From NCBI RefSeq assembly GCF_021442025.1, contig NZ_CP090446.1, forward strand, positions 3,534,001-3,598,000: a stretch of DNA of 64,000 bases, given 5' to 3'. Shown here in pieces: positions 24,010-33,039 of this stretch. Origin of the DNA: Sphingobacterium sp. SRCM116780 (GTDB lineage: Bacteria > Bacteroidota > Bacteroidia > Sphingobacteriales > Sphingobacteriaceae). The notes under the pieces were generated by a model, which searched no databases, had not been told where the DNA came from, and worked only from the letters and a program-made list of their open reading frames with translations. Both the position numbers and the translations under genes were made by a program. Each line of letters starts with the position of its first letter. Positions within the stretch are counted from its first letter, which is position 1.

Positions 24010-25317
24010 ATGGAAAAAAAATCAAAAACTTCTCAATTTCTCCATGCGCTTGGATTTACTGTCGGTGGACTGATTTTATATGGTATTTTCATTTGGATGA
24101 TGCCGATGAGCGGATATGCTATCTTAGGATACATCTATATCACCCCTATTGTTGCTATCGGCAGTTTCTTTTTTTATTTCATATTTCAATTTTTCAAAAA
24201 GCAACAGAAATTGATGTGGCTTTTCTGCATTATTTTATTGATCATTTCTGCAGGAATTTATGCATCAGGGGCTTTCAATGTTGATATTTGGGTTCGAAAT
24301 TTATTTCATTCGGAAAAGCTTCCTCCACAATATAAAGACTATCAAGATATTAATCAACCAAAAATAGCATTCGGCAATTCTGAATTGACGTTTTTATCGA
24401 AGAGTGAATACAGGATTCAATGTTATATAACGACAAATGATGATTTGATTACAAGAAATGAACGAAACTCCATCGTTAATGATGATAATCGCTTCAAAAT
24501 TTACGATTATTGCAAATATGATCGTACAGGGTTGCTGAAGGACAGATATACTTACTTGCAAAATGGCTACAAAAATGAGGAAATTTTATTTCAAGGTTAT
24601 TTGTTCAATGCACAGGATGATTATTATAAAACTTGGGCAATTGATGGGGATACGCTCCGAAAGCCACTAATCGCTCACAACAGAGATTTTAAATGGACAG
24701 AAAAAGAGAACGATAAGTTTTTCCAATCCATTGCAAAAAATTCACCGTTATTCTTTACTGAATCTTCCTTTTTCACAAAAGATTCTGTTCAGAAAGAGTA
24801 TGACAAGATAATTTATTTGGAAAATAATGTGTGGAATATTTTCTATGTGGATGAAATCTCTGACAAACCTGATGACTATTTTTATGGAAAAGGTGATAAG
24901 ACCAATGATCTTTTTGTAAGAAAAGTTGATCGCCTCGAAAGTGAGATCATAAAATCTCCAAATATTCCTTCCCGATATTTCGCAAAAAGAAAGTATAAAA
25001 GAATCGTTCAATCCGCTGGAGGTGATGGTGGTGCTAATATTTCGGAAGTCTGGTTGGGCGAGTTGTATTCTTTATTAATCAATGATCCAGACACCCTAAA
25101 ATTTAAAGAAACATTTGTTTTGGATGAAGAGTGGAAATTTTCCAAAATCGAAATTGACGGTAAAAATATCGGAAGTTTGAACAGAGAATATAAAGATGAG
25201 TATTTCAGTAAATATGAACCCTTTGAATCCTATCTCTTCTACGCACATCCCAAATTGAAGTACAAATTATTTGCGACAGACTTTAACAATTTATATATGC
25301 TAAAGCAAAGGAAGTAG
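24010..25317 (+). CDS. Hypothetical protein with three N-terminal membrane segments
   Basis: A 435-residue protein that I do not recognise. Three hydrophobic helices are visible (about 12-33, 36-60, 68-88), followed by a roughly 340-residue soluble region rich in aromatic and charged residues (e.g. YKDYQDINQPKIAFGNSELT, YDYCKYDRTGLLKDRYTYL). With three membrane passages the N-terminus and the large domain lie on opposite sides of the membrane; a basic N-terminus (MEKKSK) argues for the large domain being periplasmic. No catalytic motif, signal peptide or neighbour suggests a function. It follows the interrupted small gene by 144 bp and may belong to the same locus. Confidence 0.6.
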   Translation: MEKKSKTSQFLHALGFTVGGLILYGIFIWMMPMSGYAILGYIYITPIVAIGSFFFYFIFQFFKKQQKLMWLFCIILLIISAGIYASGAFNVDIWVRNLFHSEKLPPQYKDYQDINQPKIAFGNSELTFLSKSEYRIQCYITTNDDLITRNERNSIVNDDNRFKIYDYCKYDRTGLLKDRYTYLQNGYKNEEILFQGYLFNAQDDYYKTWAIDGDTLRKPLIAHNRDFKWTEKENDKFFQSIAKNSPLFFTESSFFTKDSVQKEYDKIIYLENNVWNIFYVDEISDKPDDYFYGKGDKTNDLFVRKVDRLESEIIKSPNIPSRYFAKRKYKRIVQSAGGDGGANISEVWLGELYSLLINDPDTLKFKETFVLDEEWKFSKIEIDGKNIGSLNREYKDEYFSKYEPFESYLFYAHPKLKYKLFATDFNNLYMLKQRK

Positions 25318-25381
25318 GGAAACTAAAGTTTTACGCGATCATCAACTGGAGGATAGTATTTCCTCAAACTGCATGCATGTA

Positions 25382-26581
25382 TCATAGACTTACCCCCAAC
25401 ATAAAAGCGACACCTTTTGATTCTAATGCTACTCTCCCATATCCGATTCCGGTAAGAGGCATTTTAACAAATGGTTTTATACCCACATTGATTTTATCGT
25501 TAATTTTCTTTTCAATAGATATAGAAAAATCTGCAATACCAAATATATGTTGATTTTCTCCATTGACTTCATAAACTGCACTTTTCTGATTTCCATAGCT
25601 TCCTTCTCCATCATAGTCAAATGTATACTTCTCTTTTAGCATAAAATAACTGGAAAGACCCGCGCTTACATTAAATTTCAATTTTTTGTTTTTCAAAATA
25701 GTATAGTTTGCTGTCAATGGTATATCGATGACATCACATTCGGCATGAACTTGACTAGGTAGCTGTGTTAATTGGGGTGGATTTGCTGGCGAATAGAGGT
25801 TATAAGAAGATTTATAATTTTTCTTTGCATAGGTTGCCCCCAAAGATAGACTAAGCCCTTTGATCACAGGATATGAATAAAGCACACCTATATTTTCGCT
25901 AAGAGAGGAAGTTCCGGATCCCCTGACACTGGATAAATCAGGACCTGCCAGAACACTTAAAACCGATCTTTCCTTCTCTTGCAAATTGGGTGGTGCAAAA
26001 ATGGTTTCCGCGATTATTGTAGCAGGTTTACGCTCATTTGTTTCAAGACTTTCACTCTGTAAGTTAGAACTATAGGTAGACTTTATATTACCTTTCATTT
26101 TCGGAATAGAAATCGTACGCAGAAAAGAGCGCTGAATCGCCTTATTTTTTAAGTCAACAACATCAATAAAAGCATCCTGTCGCCAAGTCTTTAAATTATT
26201 TTTTATCTCTAAATTCTCTGTAAAAGTATCCTCCAACTGTGATTGCTTATTTTCTTTTTCTTGTCGCTTCTCTATAGGAGAGCTACTTCCATTCACAACT
26301 TCTTCTTTTTGTTTCTTTATTGGGGAACTTTTTACAATTTCTTGAATAGAATTATCTATCTCAGAATCAGATATTGATCTATTGCTATTCCAGATAAAAA
26401 ATAAAGTCGCTATAGCTGCTGCGCTTACTATTAAAATAAAAATCTGTTTGGCTTTCTTTCTAGTCCGGGTTTTATCTAATCGTACTTGCATATTCTTCCA
26501 ATGCTCCTCGTTAAACTCGAATTGAGGATTACTTAAACCCTTTCTAAATAGCTCGTCTATGTTATTCTTATCCTTTTCCAT
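25382..26581 (-). CDS. Membrane-anchored outer-membrane-barrel protein paired with ECF sigma factor (putative anti-sigma)
   Basis: A 399-residue protein with an unusual layout. Residues 1-45 are a cytoplasmic-type charged segment (LFRKGLSNPQFEFNEEHWKN), 46-65 a single transmembrane helix, about 66-190 a polar, low-complexity linker, and about 195-399 an outer-membrane beta-barrel-like domain (VLSVLAGPDLSSVRGSGTSS, GLSLSLGATYAKKNYKSSYN, ending VALESKGVAFMLGVSL). Its ATG overlaps the sigma factor TGA by one base (TGATG), so the two are translationally coupled. By position it should be the anti-sigma or sensor partner. Similar sigma/barrel pairs are common in Bacteroidota, usually annotated only as 'outer membrane beta-barrel protein'. 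Confidence 0.75.
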   Translation of the reverse strand: MEKDKNNIDELFRKGLSNPQFEFNEEHWKNMQVRLDKTRTRKKAKQIFILIVSAAAIATLFFIWNSNRSISDSEIDNSIQEIVKSSPIKKQKEEVVNGSSSPIEKRQEKENKQSQLEDTFTENLEIKNNLKTWRQDAFIDVVDLKNKAIQRSFLRTISIPKMKGNIKSTYSSNLQSESLETNERKPATIIAETIFAPPNLQEKERSVLSVLAGPDLSSVRGSGTSSLSENIGVLYSYPVIKGLSLSLGATYAKKNYKSSYNLYSPANPPQLTQLPSQVHAECDVIDIPLTANYTILKNKKLKFNVSAGLSSYFMLKEKYTFDYDGEGSYGNQKSAVYEVNGENQHIFGIADFSISIEKKINDKINVGIKPFVKMPLTGIGYGRVALESKGVAFMLGVSL

Positions 26582-27159
26582 CAGTTATCCTCCTCAATTT
26601 TACCTAGTATTGAATTTTGACTTCTTACCATTTCTGCTAAGCGTTCACGTGCTTTATGCAAATTTGATTTTGATGTCCCTACAGCAATACCAAGCATTTC
26701 GCTAATTTCATCATGTTTATAACCATCAATTGCGTAAAGATTAAAAGCAGTACGGTATGCAGGGGGGAGTCTATGAACCATCATCAAAAGATCATCATAG
26801 TTTAATTTTTGAGAAATTGTTTCATCATCAATTATTATATGCTCATAGGAGGATATATCTACGACACTACCTAATCTAATTTTTGTTCGGTAGAAATCAA
26901 TTCCTGTATTCCTCATGATTTTGCTCATCCATGCTGAAAAGGGTTTTTCAAAATCATATTTTTTTATATTGGTAAACACTTTAAAAAAACCATCGTTTAA
27001 TATTCCTATCGCGTCTTCTTTGTTATTGGAATAGCGTAGACATATCCCCAATGCTAAAGCATAATATCGTGTGTAAAGATCTTTTTGTGATCTCTGATCC
27101 TCTTTTATACACCCTTTAATAATTTGGATATTGTTGTCGTCAATTTCTTTGATCACCAC
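26581..27159 (-). CDS. ECF-type RNA polymerase sigma factor
   Basis: A 192-residue sigma-70 family factor. Region 2 is visible in LYTRYYALALGICLRYSNNKEDAIGILNDGFFKVF and FSAWMSKIMRNTGIDFYR; region 4 in LPPAYRTAFNLYAIDGYKHD followed by EISEMLGIAVGTSKSNLHKA, the -35-recognition helix-turn-helix. The start codon is GTG at 27159, since no in-frame ATG is available before region 2. The downstream coupled barrel/TM protein is the likely regulator. The divergently oriented redox genes starting at 27306 are plausible targets, judged only by proximity. Confidence 0.92.
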   Translation of the reverse strand: MVIKEIDDNNIQIIKGCIKEDQRSQKDLYTRYYALALGICLRYSNNKEDAIGILNDGFFKVFTNIKKYDFEKPFSAWMSKIMRNTGIDFYRTKIRLGSVVDISSYEHIIIDDETISQKLNYDDLLMMVHRLPPAYRTAFNLYAIDGYKHDEISEMLGIAVGTSKSNLHKARERLAEMVRSQNSILGKIEEDN

Positions 27160-27305
27160 CGATATTACTGCTTTTCCTAGATAAATAATGTAGTATACGA
27201 TAGCTATAACAAAAAGGTTGTCTCAATGTTATTATTTTTTTTAACCATAGGCAACCAATACCATACAAGCATCGTAATCATTTAGAAACCAAACCCTACT
27301 TAAAT

Positions 27306-28154
27306 ATGATACGCTACAAAAAAAATGTAAAAATCGCTTTTTTAGCCGTTGCTTTTTTAACGATGTTTTCATCTTGCTCAAAAAATGATGGAGACGAAAT
27401 ACAAAATAGCAATACCGGGATCAAGACCTTAGAAAATGCTACATTCGGTACCATATTGACTGATGCCGATGGAAAAACACTCTACTTTTTTTCAAACGAT
27501 ACAAAAGGTATATCTACATGTACAGGAAATTGCTTGGCTACTTGGCCAATTTATCATAACAACAAGACAAGCAACGATTCAAAAATTGATAAAAGTCAGC
27601 TAGGAGAAATCACAAGAAACGATGGAAGCAAACAGACTACCTATAAAGGTTGGCCGCTCTATTATTTCTCTGGGGATAATCAATCTGGTCAAGTAAGAGG
27701 CGATGCTGTAGGAAAAATTTGGTACGTAGCAAAGCCAGATTACCTACTTATGGTAGCAAATGGACAACTCATCGGACATACTGGAAAAAAATATTTGAGT
27801 GATTATACCGAAGGTGAAGGGAATACGATCTATTTAACAGACGACAAGGGTAGAACACTTTATTCGTTTCAGCATGATAGATTTAAGACGAACAACTACA
27901 CCGCTTCTGATTTCAGTAATGATGGCCTTTGGCCGATCTTCCAAAAAGAAAGTGGCTCCTTACCCTCTATGGTCGTTGTGACTGATATTGCTGTTATTTC
28001 AGTCTTTGGGAAAAAGCAATTAACGTATAAAGGCTGGCCAGTATATTATTTCGGTCAAGATCAGGTACGTGGTGATAACAAAGGGATTAGTTATCCTCAA
28101 CCAGGTGTATGGCCTATTTTAAACGAAACAACAGCGATTGCTCCCGCTCAATAA
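27306..28154 (+). CDS. YX4D secreted-repeat lipoprotein (COG4315 type)
   Basis: A 282-residue lipoprotein (lipobox LTMFSSC, C about 25) with two copies of the paired 'secreted repeat with Y-X4-D motif' domain (PF03640). Diagnostic pieces are GTILTDADGKTLYFFSND, CTGNCLATWPIYHN, TTYKGWPLYYFSGD in the first copy and IYLTDDKGRTLYSFQHD, GLWPIFQKE, LTYKGWPVYYFGQD in the second. Only the first copy keeps the C-x3-C pair. The biochemical role of this family is unknown, but it is often found near cytochromes and YceI proteins, as here. First gene of a four-gene set in one direction. Confidence 0.85.
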   Translation: MIRYKKNVKIAFLAVAFLTMFSSCSKNDGDEIQNSNTGIKTLENATFGTILTDADGKTLYFFSNDTKGISTCTGNCLATWPIYHNNKTSNDSKIDKSQLGEITRNDGSKQTTYKGWPLYYFSGDNQSGQVRGDAVGKIWYVAKPDYLLMVANGQLIGHTGKKYLSDYTEGEGNTIYLTDDKGRTLYSFQHDRFKTNNYTASDFSNDGLWPIFQKESGSLPSMVVVTDIAVISVFGKKQLTYKGWPVYYFGQDQVRGDNKGISYPQPGVWPILNETTAIAPAQ

Positions 28155-28193
28155 AATTTTACAATAAGATTCTAAACTAATAATCAGAAAATT

Positions 28194-28604
28194 ATGAATA
28201 CATCGAAAACAAAAAAACGGTCATGGAACACATTTCGTTATCGCTATGTGTCGATTATCTGCCTATCCATAGGACTTGTTACGTTTATGGGTTGTACAAA
28301 AAAACAAGCTGAGGAACCAACCCCTAAACCTCCAACTGGAACCGAGACAGTGACTACAGCGAACGTGTCTTATACTAATTTTATAAAAGGTCTCTTGGAA
28401 GTCAAATGTAGCTCATGTCATGCGAGTGGACAATCCGCTAGCGGGAATTGGACTTTTAATGGCTATAACTCCGTTAAAGATAATGCCTCTAGGATTAATA
28501 ATATGGTCGTGGTAACGAAAGCTATGCCTAAGAGTGGCAGTTTGACAGCAAAAGAAATAGAATTGGTGAGTGCCTGGATCCAACGTAGCACACCTGAAAA
28601 CTAA
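28194..28604 (+). CDS. Small c-type cytochrome lipoprotein
   Basis: A 136-residue envelope protein with a basic N-terminus, hydrophobic stretch and lipobox ending at C34 (LVTFMGC). A single haem-c site CSSCH is at C72-C75-H76 (VKCSSCHASG), and a likely axial methionine is M111 in KAMPKSG, spaced as in class I cytochromes. The proline/threonine-rich linker (35-55) tethers the haem domain to the membrane. It is an electron carrier, probably passing electrons among envelope proteins coded next to it. It starts 39 bp after the YX4D gene and 9 bp before the YceI gene. Confidence 0.88.
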   Translation: MNTSKTKKRSWNTFRYRYVSIICLSIGLVTFMGCTKKQAEEPTPKPPTGTETVTTANVSYTNFIKGLLEVKCSSCHASGQSASGNWTFNGYNSVKDNASRINNMVVVTKAMPKSGSLTAKEIELVSAWIQRSTPEN

Positions 28605-28613
28605 TTATTACTC

Positions 28614-29174
28614 ATGAAAAAAATCAACATCTATTTCATCCTCTGGTTTTTGATCGGAAGTATGGAGGTATTTGCACAGCAAAATATAACATTTACTTCA
28701 AAAGATGCTACCATTAGCTTTTTTAGTAGCGCACCGCTAGAAGATATAGAAGCCAAAAGCAATCTTGCTGGATCGGCTCTAAATATCAGTACCGGTGATA
28801 TTATCTTTAAGGTCAAAAACACGTCTTTTGAGTTCGATAAAAAACTCATGCAGGAACACTTTAATGAAAATTACATGGAAAGTGACAAATACCCGTTTTC
28901 AGAATTCAAAGGTAAGATTGAAGAGAGTAAAAAACTCAATGATAATGGTAATTATACCTTGAAGGTTTCAGGGACACTGCAAATCCATGGTGTTAATAAA
29001 CCCTATGTTACATTGGTCGCATTTAACGTTAAAAATTCGGTGATAAAAACCTTAGCGAGTTTTGATGTTAGACTTTCAGACCATAAGATCACGATACCCT
29101 CTATCGTTGGAAAAAATATAGCAGAGGTTGTAAAAGTAAAAATAGATGCCACGTATAAAAATGGACAATTATAG
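28614..29174 (+). CDS. YceI family periplasmic protein
   Basis: A 186-residue exported protein (signal peptide about 1-21, ending VFAQQ) with a YceI lipocalin-like barrel: ISFFSSAPLEDIEAKSNLAG, FEFDKKLMQEHFNENYMESD, KYPFSEFKGKI, YTLKVSGTLQIHGVNKPYV, and a final KVKIDATY strand. YceI barrels bind long isoprenoid chains such as octaprenyl compounds, so a quinone-like ligand is a reasonable guess beside a cytochrome. The next gene starts after its stop in a different frame. Confidence 0.9.
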   Translation: MKKINIYFILWFLIGSMEVFAQQNITFTSKDATISFFSSAPLEDIEAKSNLAGSALNISTGDIIFKVKNTSFEFDKKLMQEHFNENYMESDKYPFSEFKGKIEESKKLNDNGNYTLKVSGTLQIHGVNKPYVTLVAFNVKNSVIKTLASFDVRLSDHKITIPSIVGKNIAEVVKVKIDATYKNGQL

Positions 29175-29187
29175 CTCAGATAATCAA

Positions 29188-30126
29188 ATGAAATATATAC
29201 TATTTATCATCCTCTCTGCGATCTCCTCATCCGTTTTCGCTCAAGAAGATTTGGAAAAGTTAGTCGATTTAAGTGGCCCAAAGAGTGAAAAAGTCACAGC
29301 GACATTTAAGGCTGGTAATCTGATTAATTTAAAAACAACAGAAACGATTCATCGGAATGAACTGGATTTTCGAGTTGACCATCGTTTTGGAGATATTGCA
29401 GGTAGTAACGGGGGAGGAAAAAATTTCTTTGGATTGGATAATTCTACAGATATCCGGATAGGTTTTGACTATGGAATACGCGATAACCTCAATATTGGAA
29501 TTGCAAGAGCAAAAGGAGCTACAGAAATCCGGCAGCTTTATGAGGCTAATGTTAAATATCGTTTTCTAGAACAAACAATAGACAACCGTATTCCGGTGTC
29601 CATTGCTTTTTTTGGAAGTACAACCGTGTCCGCTATGGAAGCATCGGAAGATCAAAGTTCAGCAGCACACTTTGATCGCTTTAGTGATCGCTTAAATTAT
29701 GTCAGCCAATTGATTATAGCTCGAAAATTTAGCTCAGACTTTTCATTCACGATTGTACCAACCTACCTCCACCGTAATTTTACAGCCTATAACGATCAAA
29801 ATAATCTATTTGCAGTGGGTCTTGGAGGTCGTGTAAAAGTCAGTAATAGAATGGCTCTTGTGGCTGATTATGTTCTACCTTTTCGTCAATCATCAAAAAA
29901 AGAGTATCGAGAAAATGTAACGGGTCAACGTTATTATCATGCACTAGGTGTGGGATTGGAAATAGAAACTGGTGGTCATATATTTCATCTTAATTTTACC
30001 AATGCAACTGCCGTACAAGAGTCTCAATTCATAAGTGAAACGAACAGCTCTTGGGGTAAGGGTCAATTCAGATGGGGCTTTAGTATTGCCAGACGGTTTA
30101 GTTTCAACAAAAAAACGAAAGAATAA
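29188..30126 (+). CDS. DUF5777 family outer-membrane beta-barrel protein
   Basis: A 312-residue protein starting at ATG 29188 with signal peptide MKYILFIILSAISSSVFAQ. Upstream in-frame ATGs at 29146 and 29161 lie inside the YceI gene and would bury the signal. The body has barrel strands and the family pieces LINLKTTETIHRNELDFRVD, HRFGDIAGSNGGGKNFFGLD and DIRIGFDYGIRDNLNIGIAR. DUF5777 proteins are typical Bacteroidota barrels found with cytochrome/YceI genes. Function unknown; it could bring a redox-active compound through the outer membrane. Last gene of the set; a terminator follows. Confidence 0.85.
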   Translation: MKYILFIILSAISSSVFAQEDLEKLVDLSGPKSEKVTATFKAGNLINLKTTETIHRNELDFRVDHRFGDIAGSNGGGKNFFGLDNSTDIRIGFDYGIRDNLNIGIARAKGATEIRQLYEANVKYRFLEQTIDNRIPVSIAFFGSTTVSAMEASEDQSSAAHFDRFSDRLNYVSQLIIARKFSSDFSFTIVPTYLHRNFTAYNDQNNLFAVGLGGRVKVSNRMALVADYVLPFRQSSKKEYRENVTGQRYYHALGVGLEIETGGHIFHLNFTNATAVQESQFISETNSSWGKGQFRWGFSIARRFSFNKKTKE

Positions 30127-30220
30127 TGGAAATATAAATCAGGGTCATTTTGTTCAATCAAAGATCTATATCCATATCGGAAAACTTGGACTCTTTTCCC
30201 AATATCGTTCGATATGTGGA

Positions 30221-30252
30221 AATAGCATGGATCGAATCCACGCTATTTTTTT
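30221..30252 (+). terminator. Terminator of the redox gene set
   Basis: Stem AATAGCATGGAT / ATCCACGCTATT (one mismatch), loop CGA, followed by TTTTT. Confidence 0.75.
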
Positions 30253-30333
30253 CTATTTGAGACAATCCCAAAATCTTTATAAACTAAGCTATACAAACCT
30301 TATTTTAACACGGTATCTTGTCTTGGTTTATGT

Positions 30334-31056
30334 TTAAAATAACTTCTGAAGTAGGACATCTTTTCTATAGGCTGACACCTCTACCTCTGAGCCGTCAGAA
30401 AGCTCTAAAGTTCCTCCGTCTCCTTTCCGATATTTAACTACGTACGTTAAATTAATAATCACCGAACGACTTATGCGCGTAAAAAACTCATCATCTAATA
30501 TGTTTTCAAATTCCTTAAGGGTTTTGGAAACGACTATTTTTTTATTTCCTGCCAATATGAATACGCTATAATTACTCATGGCTTCAACCCTCATAATATT
30601 GGCTCTATCCACAATATACACCCCTTCAGCAGTAGCTAATGCTAAGCGATTGCTATTAACCTTCTCTTTTTTTAAGGATTTATAGTTGGATTTTTCTGCT
30701 ACTCGTTTTCTTAACCGAGTAATCGCAGTTCTCAGTTCTTCCTCATCAATCGGCTTAAGCAAATAATCTACCGCACTTAATCGAAGTGCCTCAAGGGTGT
30801 AGCTATCGTATGCTGTAGTGAAAATCACTTCGAAATCAAAACTGCCTAAACGTTCTAAAAACTGAAAACCATTCATACCTGGCATTTCAATATCTAAAAA
30901 AAGTACATCTGGTTTAAGCTCAATCAACGCGTTCAATGCCTTGGTCGGCTGGTTGAAAATTCCGACAACCTGTAACTCTTCCTCAAAAAACCCTAGCTTC
31001 TGGCTAAGCAGCTTACTACCCTTAACCTCATCGTCTAATATCACTGCTTTTAACAT
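30334..31056 (-). CDS. LytTR-type response regulator
   Basis: A 240-residue two-domain regulator. The receiver domain (1-120) has acidic D8/D9, phosphoacceptor D55 in LFLDIEMPGMNG, and the conserved lysine in DYLLKPIDE. The LytTR DNA-binding domain (about 140-240) shows IMRVEAMSNYSVFILAGNKK, KTLKEFENILDDEFFTRISR and SVIINLTYVVKY. No kinase gene is adjacent. The only LytS-like kinase in the window lies 5 kb away at 36111 on the other strand and is the best candidate partner. Confidence 0.92.
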   Translation of the reverse strand: MLKAVILDDEVKGSKLLSQKLGFFEEELQVVGIFNQPTKALNALIELKPDVLFLDIEMPGMNGFQFLERLGSFDFEVIFTTAYDSYTLEALRLSAVDYLLKPIDEEELRTAITRLRKRVAEKSNYKSLKKEKVNSNRLALATAEGVYIVDRANIMRVEAMSNYSVFILAGNKKIVVSKTLKEFENILDDEFFTRISRSVIINLTYVVKYRKGDGGTLELSDGSEVEVSAYRKDVLLQKLF

Positions 31057-31223
31057 AATAGGTTCCTCTAACTAAATTTCGTTTATTTATTTGGCTTATA
31101 CAACTCTTATTTAGGTTATAATCAAGCACTATGCTATACGTTTTTTAGAATGATATACGACTAGATTTTCAGAGTAACCCCTGTATTTAGAATTTTCATA
31201 TCAGCAATGTTCTGGATTAATGA

Positions 31224-31883
31224 CTAGAACGTGTATTTGAGACCAACACCTCCATTTTCTGCAGAGAAACCACCATTATTACTAATGATATAGGCAGGTT
31301 GCCAATCGACACTCACTGCCAACGGAAGATTTGCGAACTTATACTCGAGACCAGCAATACCTGCTATACCAAAGGTTATAACTGGATCTAAGTCAGCATC
31401 TTTCCAGTTAAAATAATTTATATGACCTCCTCCACCAACGTACCAGCGCAAACCATCTACACCTTTAATCGCCGTATGGTATTCATATAAACCTGTAAAA
31501 GCAATATTACTTCCTGTCCCTCCTGCACCATTGTATCTTAAGATACCTTCGAGTGCAGATCTTTCTTTTATGAAAACTTTGCCCGTTAATGAAATACCAT
31601 AAATAAATTTTATACCAAATGCTGCTTTGTAAGTATTTTTGCTTGTATTTTTACGGGACTGTTCTGGTGATTGTCTCGTCGATTTAATTGTAAGTTGTTC
31701 TTCCGTTTTTGCCGTTTCTCCAAGCTTTGCAGAAGATTCGGTAGAGACTGTTTTAGTAGCCTTTTTAGTCTCTGTATGTTTGGTCGTACTAACTGTTTTT
31801 CTAATCGGTTTTTTCGTTTGTGCTTGAACCGATAGTCCTCCTATGCTAAGTATGCATAACAGGGTAATAAATAAATTTTTCAT
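31224..31883 (-). CDS. Exported hypothetical protein, probable outer-membrane barrel
   Basis: A 219-residue protein with signal peptide (about 1-21, ending SVQAQ), a Thr/Lys/Ser-rich low-complexity linker (22-80) and a C-terminal region of alternating strands (YKAAFGIKFIYGISLTGKVF, NIAFTGLYEYHTAI, GGVGLKYTF at the end) that looks like a small outer-membrane barrel. I recognise no family beyond that. It is the last gene of the minus-strand cluster that starts at 35084. Confidence 0.6.
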   Translation of the reverse strand: MKNLFITLLCILSIGGLSVQAQTKKPIRKTVSTTKHTETKKATKTVSTESSAKLGETAKTEEQLTIKSTRQSPEQSRKNTSKNTYKAAFGIKFIYGISLTGKVFIKERSALEGILRYNGAGGTGSNIAFTGLYEYHTAIKGVDGLRWYVGGGGHINYFNWKDADLDPVITFGIAGIAGLEYKFANLPLAVSVDWQPAYIISNNGGFSAENGGVGLKYTF

Positions 31884-31932
31884 GTTTTTTGTTTTAAGTC
31901 TTGGGTGAATATTTTTCCGTAGAAAAATGCTA

Positions 31933-32988
31933 TTATTTGCAGGCTCTCTTTGATGTATGAGAGATAGAATTTACATCATCATATGCGATTACAAATCCGG
32001 CACCTTGTAAACCACTGTATAAACCATCATTGGTCATACTTAACTGATTGTTCGCGTCAGGATTATTGTAAAAACCCCACCACCAAGCCAGGTAGCCAAA
32101 CTGGTTTTCTTGACATAATTTCATTAACAACCTATAATTAATGTTATATGCAAGACCATTTTGAATATCTGCAGCAGCCAACTCACCTAATACAATAGGT
32201 AGACCAGACTGTTTAAGTGCCTTGAAATTATCCCTTATTTTAACATCAGAATAATTCTCAAAGGCTCCATTGGTAGGCCAATAGGCATGTACGCTAAACA
32301 GCAAATTATGCAACGGATCAGCGTCGATTAGCGCTTTCCCTTGATAAAGAAAAAACACATAATCTTTTCCATAATATGGGGCATCGATCATTATCGGGCA
32401 AGTATATCCTGCATCTCTTAAATTCTTTATTGCGGTTAAATTGGCATCTCTATAAGTTACATCAGAAGCAGCGCCATTATCAGGTTCATTGGCAATATTA
32501 ACAATAATTGATTGCTGATATTTCAACAATACTGATTTTACATCTGGTTTTGTCCACCATTGTATAGCCTTTGGCAAATCGTTAGTCACATTGGTCGTTC
32601 CAGTAAAGTCATGCAATTCTAAAACCGGGATCATACCTTTAGCTAAACAAGAGGTAATGATCGGTTCTATTTTAGCGCCAGTTACTATGGTCAGTTTACC
32701 CCCATTTTGCCAATCCTGGTAGTTTTGCGTGAGTATGATACGGACAGTATTTGCACCTGTTTTTTCAATTTCTTCTAGCTCCTTTAATCCGAAGTTGACC
32801 GCATAAACACTGCCCATATTGACACCATGCAATACAATTTTGTTTCCACATTTATCGGCGAGATATTGACCATCTTTCACGTGCAGGCCTGTAGTAACAT
32901 CCTTATCTGGTTTCGTTTCATCCTTTTTTTTGCAGCTCGTAAACACACAAAAGAACAAAATCGACACATATAATGGTAAAGCATTCAT
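31933..32988 (-). CDS. Glycoside hydrolase family 5 lipoprotein
   Basis: A 351-residue lipoprotein (C19 in FCVFTSCKKK) with a GH5/cellulase-like TIM barrel. The acid/base is E168 in IIVNIANEPDNG, the nucleophile E269 in LPIVLGELAAAD, and substrate-site residues include H234-Y236 (FSVHAYWPTNG) and the tryptophans in GYLAWWWGFY. The N-terminal VLHGVNMGSVYAVNFGLKEL is family-typical. Likely substrates are beta-mannan or beta-glucan; which one is not readable. It is surface- or periplasm-anchored and sits in a cluster of small lipoproteins, without SusC/SusD genes. Confidence 0.88.
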   Translation of the reverse strand: MNALPLYVSILFFCVFTSCKKKDETKPDKDVTTGLHVKDGQYLADKCGNKIVLHGVNMGSVYAVNFGLKELEEIEKTGANTVRIILTQNYQDWQNGGKLTIVTGAKIEPIITSCLAKGMIPVLELHDFTGTTNVTNDLPKAIQWWTKPDVKSVLLKYQQSIIVNIANEPDNGAASDVTYRDANLTAIKNLRDAGYTCPIMIDAPYYGKDYVFFLYQGKALIDADPLHNLLFSVHAYWPTNGAFENYSDVKIRDNFKALKQSGLPIVLGELAAADIQNGLAYNINYRLLMKLCQENQFGYLAWWWGFYNNPDANNQLSMTNDGLYSGLQGAGFVIAYDDVNSISHTSKRACK

Positions 32989-33039
32989 TGTAGTAAATTT
33001 TAGTTTTCAATGATATGATCAATGATTTTTCCTCTATTT

